NCBI GenBank assembly: GCA_017619795.1
Contig: JAFZRP010000091.1
Coordinates: forward strand, 1 to 43,756
DNA from: Treponema sp.
GTDB lineage: Bacteria; Spirochaetota; Spirochaetia; Treponematales; Treponemataceae
Length of the DNA stretch: 43,756 bases
Direction of reading: 5' to 3'
This document shows positions 22,730 to 31,862 of this stretch, in pieces (positions within the stretch are counted from its first letter, which is position 1; each line of letters opens with the position of its first letter). The notes beneath the pieces are model-generated. The model was given only the letters and a program-made list of their open reading frames with translations, did not search any database and was not told the DNA's origin. A program made the translations under genes and the position numbers.

Positions 22730-23779
22730 TTATTTCTTATCTTCTTCCGAACTCTTCATCTGTTCTTCAATCAAAAGTCTGTCCATCTTAATCTGATGTG
22801 CAAGCTCTTCAGGCTTTGGCAGTGCAAGTTCATATTTTGAAGCAAAAATCTGTTTTGCATCTGCAAGTACCGAATACTTTACAACAGCGTCATTCTTTTC
22901 AGAACACAAGATTAAACCGATTGTAGGGTTATCATCATCCCGCTTGTACTGAGCATCAAACATGCGGATATAACTGTCCATCTGGCCAACATCACCATGA
23001 GTAAGTTTTCCAAGTTTCAAATCAATAAGAATATGACATTTTAAAACAGAATGATAGAAAACAAGATCTACATAAAAATCATCGTCTTCATAGCGCATAA
23101 GTTTCTGGCGACTTTCAAAACAGAATCCGGTTCCAAGCTCCAACAAAAAATGCTGCAAATTATCAATAAGAGCCTGCTCAATTGTAGATTCATGCAAAGC
23201 TGGATAATTCTTAAGATTCAAAAACTCCAAAACATAAGGGTCGTGGATAAACTGTTCCGGTTCAATTTTGGCAAGCTTTGTATTTGCTTCTATCTGAACT
23301 GCTTTTTTATCCTGACTTGCAAGGAGTCTTTCGTAATACAAAACAGAAATCTGCCTGTCAAGCTGACGTGTATACCAGGTTTGATTTGCAGCTTCGTTCA
23401 TATACCAGTTTCGGGCAGTTTCATCTTTTACACGTAGCAAAAGCCTGTAATGAGTCCAGGTCAATTCGGGACGCAGTGAGTCCCGATTCTTGAATTCAAG
23501 ATAGAACTGTCTGATTTTTCTAAGCTCACGAACATCGTATCTTTGTCCAAACTCTGCTGTAAGTTTTTTAGAAAGTCCTTCAAGAACAGCCTTTCCGTAT
23601 TCAGCACGTTCATTACCGTTTTGTTCATCTTCTACAATTACCTGACCAACAGACCAGTAAGAAGATACCATTGCAAAGTTTACGGCTTTATAAGCATTTG
23701 CTCTGGCTGTGTGCAGGATAGAGCTGATTTCTTTGTAGAGTTTTGAGATATTTGTGGTTGTATCGAGTTCTTTGGTCAT
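22730..23779 (-). CDS. YhcG/DUF1016-family PD-(D/E)XK nuclease
   Basis: A 349-aa protein. The N-terminal DUF1016 helical domain includes ARANAYKAVNFAMVSSYWSV (about residues 24-43) and LRKIRQFYLEF. The C-terminal nuclease domain (about 200-340) has FYVDLVFYHSVLKCHILIDL followed by KLGKLTHGDVGQMDSYIRMF. Asp in FYVDLVF and the D-L-K of the second half form the PD-(D/E)XK site, with Asp in place of the usual Glu. Family members are often found near restriction-modification genes. It overlaps the NACHT gene by four bases (ATGA) and GGAAGG lies 6 nt before its start, so it is translationally coupled to it. Confidence 0.9.
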   Translation of the reverse strand: MTKELDTTTNISKLYKEISSILHTARANAYKAVNFAMVSSYWSVGQVIVEDEQNGNERAEYGKAVLEGLSKKLTAEFGQRYDVRELRKIRQFYLEFKNRDSLRPELTWTHYRLLLRVKDETARNWYMNEAANQTWYTRQLDRQISVLYYERLLASQDKKAVQIEANTKLAKIEPEQFIHDPYVLEFLNLKNYPALHESTIEQALIDNLQHFLLELGTGFCFESRQKLMRYEDDDFYVDLVFYHSVLKCHILIDLKLGKLTHGDVGQMDSYIRMFDAQYKRDDDNPTIGLILCSEKNDAVVKYSVLADAKQIFASKYELALPKPEELAHQIKMDRLLIEEQMKSSEEDKK

Positions 23780-26700
23780 AATTTACCTTCCTTTTTATTT
23801 TCAAATATCTTCTGTTCAATTTCATTCAAAACATCTTCATAAAAATCAATATATTCATTTGAAGAAGTTTTTTCAGAAATAATCTTTTTAAAGGATTTAC
23901 GAATAATCTTGTAATTATTTTTATTCGCAGAATTCTTTATTGCATTAATACTTAGAGTCTGTAAATTATTGCGTCTCTCACAATTTTTTTCTGTTGAGTA
24001 TTCAAATAACCGAATGTATTTCTTTAATAGTTTATTACTAGGTTTCTTTGAACCAAATGCATTACTTCCATAGAAAATTGATTCAGAATAAGCTCCGCCA
24101 GAAAGATAATTATCAATCAGAGAAATAATAGACTTTTCATCTCCAAGTTTTGCTAACAATATAGATTTGCTATTTTGATTTTGTTGTTTATCTTTCTTAA
24201 TGTTTTTTATAAGTTTATTTCCTTGTTCTAAATTAGCATTACGACAAACATATTCAATCATAGCGGTTCGTGTATAATTTGCGTCATTATCGCTATATTT
24301 TTCGTATGGTATTTCATCAATAATTTTCGGAATATACGAAAAATCAGTATTTTTATTCCAAAAAGCCTGTAATATATTGCAATTTAGTATTGATAATTTG
24401 TTTGCTGATTCATAATCTTTATTCGATTCGATAATGCTTTCCTGTACAATTAAGTTTGTAATTTCCTTTTTAAATTGCGAATATGCATCTAACTTTTCAA
24501 TAAGATGAGAAATAATCTGTGTTTTGGATTTATCATATTTTAATCTTGGATATATTCTAATTGCATTTTCAATCAATTCAGATTCTGAATAATCTGAAAC
24601 TGACTGAATCCATTCAAATACCGAATTCCAAGATTGCCAGTTAAATATATCTCCAGAATGAACTCCGATACCAGAACCTAATGCCCAAGCAGGAAAAGCA
24701 ACAAAGTTTAATAAAGCTTCTTTGTTAACCCATTCTGGTAGAACATTATTATAAAGATTTGAAATATACCAAACAAATGGATAAACCCAGTACCTATTAC
24801 CACCGCCATCATAAAATGATAAATCTTGTTCATCTATTAATTCTGGGATTTCTAATTCCATTGATTTTCTAATTTTCTGGTCGACAAAAGGATTCTGAGC
24901 TAAAAATTTCATTGTCTGTTCAGGCTTATAGCTTTCAACATAAGTATAGAAGAAGAATCTCCAAAAGCATTTTTCACTTGAAAAAGAACTTTTTATATTT
25001 TTTTCTAATTCACAACGATTAACCTTTTCAGATTCATTAAAAGCTTCATTCACCAGCATCTTAACTATGAATTCAGAAAAGATTGGAGGAATTTCATATT
25101 CATTATTAAAATCGTATGTTACATTATCTATAATATAATCAGGTCTTAATGAAATTAGTTTTCCCTTTTCAGTTTTTTCTTCCCTAAAGTTCGGATTTTC
25201 ATCAAGATACTTAAAGATATTCTCAATTGTTTTTAATATTTCACTTTCATTTAAAATAATATTTGCTTCATTTGCAGCCATTGAATTAAGCGATTGTTTT
25301 AATTCTTCAATTCTTGCATTATGTTTGTTATGTCTTTCAACTTCTTGGGGAAATAATTTTGGAAATTCCAGTACTGCGAATGTATGCAATGTGTGCTGTG
25401 CAAAACTATCTTCTTTTAAAAATCCAATAATATTTTTATAGATTTCTATTGTATCTGTATTATTTAATTTTTCTAAATAACCATGAGCAAGCTTTTCATC
25501 TCTTAAATCAAGTAAAAAGCATAAGGTTCGAGGTATATTCCATGATATGCTAAACCTCTTAGCGACAAAATCATTTATTAACTTTTCGCATAATTCATGT
25601 TTAATTTCGTCACTAAATAATTTTATAAACTCATCAAGAACATTTAAATGTAATCCTTTTTCGAAATCTAAATAATTTTGACCAATTTCGTATAGGTCAT
25701 TTACATTTGTGGTCGTAAGAGTTGGAATCAATAACTTAAATTGATTTTTGATTTCATTTAATAATTCTTGTGCTTCAAAGCCTAGATTGTAAAGATTAAT
25801 TTTCTTGGCAGAGAATATTTTAAATATTTCTAGTATTCCATCAATATCTATTTTTTCTTGTTTAATTATAGCGGTTAAGAAATAATCATCACCAATGTTT
25901 ATACTTTTTACTGTATAATCATCATCAATTTCATCTGGGATAGGTGTAGAAGATGGAACAAAACTTCTTGAATTTGAAAGCATATAATTTGACAAAGGCA
26001 CATATAATTTCCAAATATACTCGTTTTTATGTAAATAAATGAATAAAGACATTTTTATTTCGTGGTCAATATAATCTTTTATCGAATAAAAATTTTCTGA
26101 TGTTTGTGGATAGATTGTTTTTATAAAATGGTGCCAATCTTCTAATTTCCAATCATCAATCCAATTGTAAGTTCCATACCAATTGAAAATGAAACGTGCT
26201 GAAGGAATTCCTTTTACTCTTTTAGCCAATGGATGAAAAAAGAAAAAATTCAACAGAGGAAATAAGATTGTTTTCAATTTTTGCGCATCTGTTGTATTCC
26301 ATATTTTTCTTTCGTTTAGCCCAAGTAAAATAACTGAATTTGAAAATTCTCTTAGTTTTTCCTCAGTTGGATTATCTAAGAAGTTTTTAATGCAACCTAA
26401 GTGCATATCAATTGCATTGCTTTGGAAATCTTCTGGCAACAAATCAGATAGTTTATCAGACAATGAATCAATATTTGCAAGTAAATCATATGAACCTACA
26501 AATCTTGCATAATATATTAATTTCTTATTTGAATTGTAATGATTTAGTATTTTCGTATACCATTCGTATCTTTTTTCTGAATTCAGTTTGTCGAAATCTG
26601 TCAATAAAATGTAGCAAATATTTTCTTTTTCAAGAACTGATGTAAGCTCTTTATAAGCAGAGCTATTAATATCCATTATATTTAAAAGAATTGAGATTAT

Positions 26701-28272
26701 ATTAACATATCTTACATTGATTTTTTTATTTGTAAGGAAAAACTCTTTCTGTATAACAGAGAACTTTTTATTAGAAAAATAATATGCCAAGTAATATTCA
26801 AAATAAATATTTGAAAGAAATGAAATCTCATTTTCATTTTGATAATTAATCAAAGAAGATTTTAGCAGAAAATCAAGTTCTTCTTCATTTTGAAAAAAAC
26901 TGCTTAATACTTCTTGTGAAAAGATTTGTATGTTTTCCTTAAATAATTTATAACAGAATTCTGAAATATGCTGATTTAAAACATCTTTATTTATTGTAGA
27001 TTGCTTATTATTTCGTGTAGAAATATTATTACTTCGATCTCTTTTATTTTTATCTTCTTTTAATCTTTCTGTGATTAAGGTTTCTATGAAGTCTTTATAG
27101 GTCTTAAAATGCTTTTCTTTGTGACTTGCAGCAAAATTTCTATAAAAAGGAATTGAAACTAAAGATTCCAGCGGAGTACCTTTATAATACAACATTAATG
27201 ATTGTACATCCGAGTCAATAAACGGTAATAGTTTTACATCTTTTGATTGCTTAGAATCAATGAATTCTGAAATAAAGGCTGCATCTCTTCCTGATACAAT
27301 AAATCTGCAGCCTGGATTTTTAACTCTCAGATTGTTCATCTTCTTTTTTAAAGCAATGATTTTTTCATCAGAAATTTCATCTAATCCATCAAGAAATAAT
27401 AAAGGAGCCTCATCTGTAATATTTTCAAATATATCATCATTAAAATTTTTTAGTTCAAAAAAATATGGTGTTGGTAAATAAGTATATAAACGATAAGCTT
27501 CGTTTGAAGAACATTTTTCAAGAAGTTTATTATATGCAAATTTCATTTCTACTGATTTACTTATACCATGACTTCCTTTTACATGGATATCTTTAAAACT
27601 CTGAAGCTCACATGTTTGAAGTAAATTATTAATATACTCAAATAAGGAAAAAGTGTTTGCAATATTTTCATTATTATCTGAAGTTTTTAGTAATGTTTTG
27701 TACTTATTCTTTTCGTCTATATCAATTTCAATTTTCTGCTTATGTCTAATTTTTTCATAATATTTGTTTGTAGATTTTGAAAAGAAATATTGTGTAATAT
27801 CTGAGTTATCTACAGTCACAAAAGGTGATTCAAAAAAATAATCTGTTTTCCAAACTATTTTTATTTGATTCATTTTAGCAAATTCTTCAATTTCTTTCTG
27901 AACTTGAGTTCTTCTATCATCAGAATCAAGATTAATTGTACTGGAGCATGTCCAATCACCCATTTCTGACATTATGTAAAAAAATATTATTGAAATATTT
28001 TTATATCTTTTTTTTGCATCATAAATTGCTTTTTTTATTTCTTCCTCTCTGTCCTTCAACGAAACTGTATAAAACTTGGCTTGGAAGCCAATAATATCAT
28101 CATCTTCTTTTATAGGTTCCGCTTCAAGGGAAGGTTGATTATAAAACCTAAATATTCCTGCTTCTCGATGAAACTCTCTGCAAAAAAGCTGATAACACAT
28201 CCATTCAAAATTTTTTGTTGGATTTTCAGAGAAATTTTCTTTAAATATATTCCAATCAGGTTTTACAACCAT
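23776..28272 (-). CDS. Mrr-type nuclease fused to NACHT STAND ATPase (Avs-like defence protein)
   Basis: A 1498-aa protein. Residues 1-150 look like an Mrr/Cap4-type PD-(D/E)XK nuclease: FEWMCYQLFCREF, then FRFYNQPSLEAEPI (Glu50 or Glu52) and IIGFQAKFY (Gln64-x-Lys66), the Q-x-K form of the active site. Residues 229-330 are a NACHT-type ATPase: Walker A GSHGISKS (233-240), Walker B LLFLDGLDEI (291-300) and sensor VSGRD (326-330). The remaining about 1150 residues are helical and fit a sensor solenoid. This layout is that of Avs antiviral STAND nucleases, which oligomerise on phage proteins and then degrade DNA. The Walker A has Ser where Gly is usual before Lys. The gene starts 3 nt after the methylase stop, with GGAGG 11 nt before the ATG. 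Confidence 0.85.
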   Translation of the reverse strand: MVVKPDWNIFKENFSENPTKNFEWMCYQLFCREFHREAGIFRFYNQPSLEAEPIKEDDDIIGFQAKFYTVSLKDREEEIKKAIYDAKKRYKNISIIFFYIMSEMGDWTCSSTINLDSDDRRTQVQKEIEEFAKMNQIKIVWKTDYFFESPFVTVDNSDITQYFFSKSTNKYYEKIRHKQKIEIDIDEKNKYKTLLKTSDNNENIANTFSLFEYINNLLQTCELQSFKDIHVKGSHGISKSVEMKFAYNKLLEKCSSNEAYRLYTYLPTPYFFELKNFNDDIFENITDEAPLLFLDGLDEISDEKIIALKKKMNNLRVKNPGCRFIVSGRDAAFISEFIDSKQSKDVKLLPFIDSDVQSLMLYYKGTPLESLVSIPFYRNFAASHKEKHFKTYKDFIETLITERLKEDKNKRDRSNNISTRNNKQSTINKDVLNQHISEFCYKLFKENIQIFSQEVLSSFFQNEEELDFLLKSSLINYQNENEISFLSNIYFEYYLAYYFSNKKFSVIQKEFFLTNKKINVRYVNIISILLNIMDINSSAYKELTSVLEKENICYILLTDFDKLNSEKRYEWYTKILNHYNSNKKLIYYARFVGSYDLLANIDSLSDKLSDLLPEDFQSNAIDMHLGCIKNFLDNPTEEKLREFSNSVILLGLNERKIWNTTDAQKLKTILFPLLNFFFFHPLAKRVKGIPSARFIFNWYGTYNWIDDWKLEDWHHFIKTIYPQTSENFYSIKDYIDHEIKMSLFIYLHKNEYIWKLYVPLSNYMLSNSRSFVPSSTPIPDEIDDDYTVKSINIGDDYFLTAIIKQEKIDIDGILEIFKIFSAKKINLYNLGFEAQELLNEIKNQFKLLIPTLTTTNVNDLYEIGQNYLDFEKGLHLNVLDEFIKLFSDEIKHELCEKLINDFVAKRFSISWNIPRTLCFLLDLRDEKLAHGYLEKLNNTDTIEIYKNIIGFLKEDSFAQHTLHTFAVLEFPKLFPQEVERHNKHNARIEELKQSLNSMAANEANIILNESEILKTIENIFKYLDENPNFREEKTEKGKLISLRPDYIIDNVTYDFNNEYEIPPIFSEFIVKMLVNEAFNESEKVNRCELEKNIKSSFSSEKCFWRFFFYTYVESYKPEQTMKFLAQNPFVDQKIRKSMELEIPELIDEQDLSFYDGGGNRYWVYPFVWYISNLYNNVLPEWVNKEALLNFVAFPAWALGSGIGVHSGDIFNWQSWNSVFEWIQSVSDYSESELIENAIRIYPRLKYDKSKTQIISHLIEKLDAYSQFKKEITNLIVQESIIESNKDYESANKLSILNCNILQAFWNKNTDFSYIPKIIDEIPYEKYSDNDANYTRTAMIEYVCRNANLEQGNKLIKNIKKDKQQNQNSKSILLAKLGDEKSIISLIDNYLSGGAYSESIFYGSNAFGSKKPSNKLLKKYIRLFEYSTEKNCERRNNLQTLSINAIKNSANKNNYKIIRKSFKKIISEKTSSNEYIDFYEDVLNEIEQKIFENKKEGKL

Positions 28273-28275
28273 CTT

Positions 28276-31200
28276 TTATTTTTCCTCCACAATCTTTATC
28301 TCATCTTCAGAAAGGCCATAGAGCGCATACACAAGGCGGTCGATTTCTGCTTCTTCTTTGCTTGTATCTGCCTGTGGATTGGCTTTTTTTGCGGTGAGGA
28401 TTTTGTCAACAAGTTCTATGACGGGTTTTTGTTGCTCTACAGTAGCTTGCGGAATAGGAATACTACCCAATTCATATCCACCTATTGTAGGCATTCTGTA
28501 CTTTCTTGGATACCAATAATTGATAACACGCGAATTTAAAATACCACATAAAAACTTTAATGAAAAACTTTTATTCCATGTTTTATAATTAGAAACATTA
28601 GTTGTATCCAAGAAATAATTCTGCTTATCATCATAAGCTACTAACAACTGCATTGAACTATTAACTCTTTGAGTAATTAATTTTTCTGGGACTTCGAAAA
28701 ATTCTTTTGTATGAGGTAAGCATCCAACTTTTTCTCTCATTAAATCAGGTCTATACCAAATGTATTCATTGGCCCAGTTCATTTCATAAGCTTTTATATT
28801 ACGTCCACGATAAACTTTTTTATACTCTTTTGATTTACATTCATTTGAGATAAATCGTTTGTCATCACTTGTTTTTATGCCTCGCGAAAATGAAATAATA
28901 TCCGATAATCGTAAATTGGCCTTTTCTATCTTTTTGAATATTTCTTTCTCTTCCATGGAAGATTCAGAATTTATTGCAAAATTTGGATCATTTTTTATCT
29001 CTTTCACATTTAATTTATATTTAAAATTTCCGATACCATCATAAACATCTATTTGGTAATTATCTTCGTAGACATTTGATAACAAAATAATCATAGGATT
29101 TACAACAGCATCGAAAACACCCATTTTTTGATTTACAACTTTGAGCATTTTATGTTTTGTAAAAATGATTTCTCTTAAATTCTTAAAACTATCAGTAGCT
29201 TTCCATGTATGTGGTACGATATAACTTTGCAAACCTTTTGTCTTTAATAGTTTAAATCCATTTTCAATAAAAAAAGAATATAAATCAGATTTATTTCTTG
29301 CTGAATAATAAAGCTGTTGTAATTTCTTTCTATAAGAATCAGGTTTTATATTGGCAACATTTACATATGGTGGATTTCCGATAACAATATCAAAGCCATC
29401 TTTAATTCCGAACATCCACTCTGCATCAAAATATTCTGCACTTCGGTTTTTATCGTAAGGATCCCATGTTGAAATTAATTTAGCATTTTCTTTTCCAAAT
29501 CCAAGATCCATAAGAGTTTGTTCGAGCTCTTGTCGAATTTGCTTGTCTTCTTGTTTCAGTTCAAACTTATATTTTGGGCTTTTTGCGTTAAATAGATTAT
29601 GGCGAACTTTTTGTAGTCGCTCCATCAACGGCTCGATATCTTTATCAAAAAGAGTTGCCGTTTCATCATTCAATCCAATCAAACTGTTAGCAGTAACAAA
29701 TCTATTCTCCAAGTTTGGTAGCGGGCGTATACCAAAGTTTGCTTTATTATTATCAACCTTCTGGTCAACAATAAGAGAAATAAAGAATCTTAGTCGGCTA
29801 ATCTGAGTCGCAATTGGCTGAATATCAATTCCGTGAATACAGTTTTCAATTAAGTAGAGCTTACGTGCGTAATCAAGTTCGTTGTCATCAAATACTGTAA
29901 GCAGTTCTTTTTGAAGCTCATTCTTTTCTTTCGGTGTAAGCTTTGTATCATTAGAAATCTTTTGAATCTGAATCTGCTTCCAGTTGTCGTTCTGCGGGTC
30001 AAGTTTATGAATTACATAAACCATTTTCTGTAAGATTCCCATAGGGAAAGCACCAGAACCACAGGCAGGGTCTAAGATTTTACATTCATCGATGTATTTC
30101 AAAATTTGGAATCGTTCTTCTTCTGTAAACTCAGGCTCAGTTTCGTTATAGGCAATGAGATTGTCGAGTTTTGAATCAAGAGTGTTTTCGAGTTCTTCTA
30201 CAGCTTTTGTTTTTTCTTCCAAAGTTCCTTTTGAAAGCGCTGCATCTTTTATCTTTGTTTTTAAGTAAGCCTTTAAGCTTTCATCAACCATGTATTCTAC
30301 AATTGGTCGCGGAGTATAGAAACTACCTGTCTGTTTACGGGCATTTGTTTTTGTTTCAGGGTTATAAGAAGCAAGAAGGTTTTCAAATACACGTCCTAAA
30401 AGTTCCGGGTCAAGAGCAATATCTTCTTCTACAGGAGTGTTTTCTGCAATGGTAAACTTGTATTTTTGAAGGATATTGATAATTCCATTTACAGTAACAT
30501 CCTTTTTCTTTTTGTCATCGTATTCTGTACTAAGATCAACCTTAACGTCTTTTCCAAAGAAAACATAATCAGGAACAAATAGTTCATTATCTTTTCTGTC
30601 GCTGAAGCCGTCTTCATAATCAATTACAGCTCCGCCTTTTTTTCCTTTTAATTCATCATCCTGATGGTCAAGACATTCAAAAAGTCCACCGTTCATAAAC
30701 GGGACTTTAGATTCAATAAGTTGTACAAACGCTTCAGGATTCTTATGATAACGCTGGTAGCGCATAAGGCTTGTTGCATTCTGATTCTGTCCGTCAATTC
30801 TGAATGCTCGTTTTCCATGTTCAGCATTCAGGCTTGCAAAGAAGAGATTCTGAAGAATTGCCTTGTAATAAATACTTTTTGATTCAGGCTGAATTTCTGA
30901 AAAATCATATTGTTTTTCTGGTTCAAACTTTGTGATTATTTCTTTTATCAGCTTTTCATCAAAAAGTTCTTCTGGGATCAAATCTTTTTCTTTTATAAAC
31001 CATACAAACAAAAGACGTGTCAAAAGGCGAATAAGGTTCTTTGCATTATGCTCACGAAGCTTTTCTTCTTTTGTAAAAAGAGTACCACGGGCAGCTTCCA
31101 TTTCATACCCAGGATATACAACCGTCTTGATTGCCCAGAAATACCAGTTTGAAAGCTCCGTGTAAAAACGCTTGTTAAGGGTCTGCGTATCAAGAACTTC

Positions 31201-31851
31201 GCTCCAAGCTTTATGTAAGCTTTCAAAGTTCGTGATTGTATAATCAGCACTTAACTGTGCAAGGCTCATATCAAAAAGAATTTCAATATGAGCACGGTGT
31301 GGTTTTTCATAGAAGATATCTTTAATTAAAGTTACTTTTTCAAGAACATCGCGGTCGCTATCGCGTTTGTTTACTCGTCGGTTGATAATTGCAAGTGTAA
31401 TACATTTACCGTATTTGAAGACTATGATAATAGGAATTGAAAATAGTTTATTTACTTCACGAGTAATGCCTGCTATCTGAGTTTTTGAATATTCGTCTCC
31501 TTTTAATTCAATGGCAAAACATAAATAAGACTGAGGATTCAGTGGGTCAAGTTTTGAATCAAAAAGCTGCTGCTGTCCTGTGAAAGATTCATCTGTAAGC
31601 TGAAAAAGAATATCAATTGTTTTCCATTCATCAGTTAAGGCTTTTTCTTCATTAAATCTATCTGCTGCAGGTGAGGCTTCAATATAGTCTTCCTTGAATT
31701 CAGCAAAAGTCTTTTTATCGAGTTGTGCCTGTAAGCTGGTATCATAACCGAGTATAGAAAAAAGATTAATTCCGGCTTTTGAAATATCATCTTTTGCAAA
31801 TGCCTGGATTGCTTCTTGGATATTCAACTTTGCATCAGTATTCTTTGCCAT
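28276..31851 (-). CDS. N6-adenine DNA methyltransferase with possible N-terminal nuclease (type IIG/BrxX-like)
   Basis: A 1191-aa protein. The methylase core has motif I LDPACGSGAFPMG (about residue 588) and motif IV IVIGNPPYVN (about 825), as in Eco57I-type N6-adenine methyltransferases. A target-recognition region follows, with KVYRGRNIKAYEMNW and SIPIPQATVEQQKPVIELVD, the latter as in HsdS-type TRDs. The N-terminal part contains YLCFAIELKGDEY (ELKG near 115-118), a possible E-x-K nuclease site, and GSFYTPRPIVEYM before motif I. The start at 31851 is chosen because AAGGAAG lies 8 nt upstream, overlapping the helicase stop; a longer frame runs into that gene. It probably marks host DNA for the operon. 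Confidence 0.9.
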   Translation of the reverse strand: MAKNTDAKLNIQEAIQAFAKDDISKAGINLFSILGYDTSLQAQLDKKTFAEFKEDYIEASPAADRFNEEKALTDEWKTIDILFQLTDESFTGQQQLFDSKLDPLNPQSYLCFAIELKGDEYSKTQIAGITREVNKLFSIPIIIVFKYGKCITLAIINRRVNKRDSDRDVLEKVTLIKDIFYEKPHRAHIEILFDMSLAQLSADYTITNFESLHKAWSEVLDTQTLNKRFYTELSNWYFWAIKTVVYPGYEMEAARGTLFTKEEKLREHNAKNLIRLLTRLLFVWFIKEKDLIPEELFDEKLIKEIITKFEPEKQYDFSEIQPESKSIYYKAILQNLFFASLNAEHGKRAFRIDGQNQNATSLMRYQRYHKNPEAFVQLIESKVPFMNGGLFECLDHQDDELKGKKGGAVIDYEDGFSDRKDNELFVPDYVFFGKDVKVDLSTEYDDKKKKDVTVNGIINILQKYKFTIAENTPVEEDIALDPELLGRVFENLLASYNPETKTNARKQTGSFYTPRPIVEYMVDESLKAYLKTKIKDAALSKGTLEEKTKAVEELENTLDSKLDNLIAYNETEPEFTEEERFQILKYIDECKILDPACGSGAFPMGILQKMVYVIHKLDPQNDNWKQIQIQKISNDTKLTPKEKNELQKELLTVFDDNELDYARKLYLIENCIHGIDIQPIATQISRLRFFISLIVDQKVDNNKANFGIRPLPNLENRFVTANSLIGLNDETATLFDKDIEPLMERLQKVRHNLFNAKSPKYKFELKQEDKQIRQELEQTLMDLGFGKENAKLISTWDPYDKNRSAEYFDAEWMFGIKDGFDIVIGNPPYVNVANIKPDSYRKKLQQLYYSARNKSDLYSFFIENGFKLLKTKGLQSYIVPHTWKATDSFKNLREIIFTKHKMLKVVNQKMGVFDAVVNPMIILLSNVYEDNYQIDVYDGIGNFKYKLNVKEIKNDPNFAINSESSMEEKEIFKKIEKANLRLSDIISFSRGIKTSDDKRFISNECKSKEYKKVYRGRNIKAYEMNWANEYIWYRPDLMREKVGCLPHTKEFFEVPEKLITQRVNSSMQLLVAYDDKQNYFLDTTNVSNYKTWNKSFSLKFLCGILNSRVINYWYPRKYRMPTIGGYELGSIPIPQATVEQQKPVIELVDKILTAKKANPQADTSKEEAEIDRLVYALYGLSEDEIKIVEEK

Positions 31852-31862
31852 TTTATTCTTCC

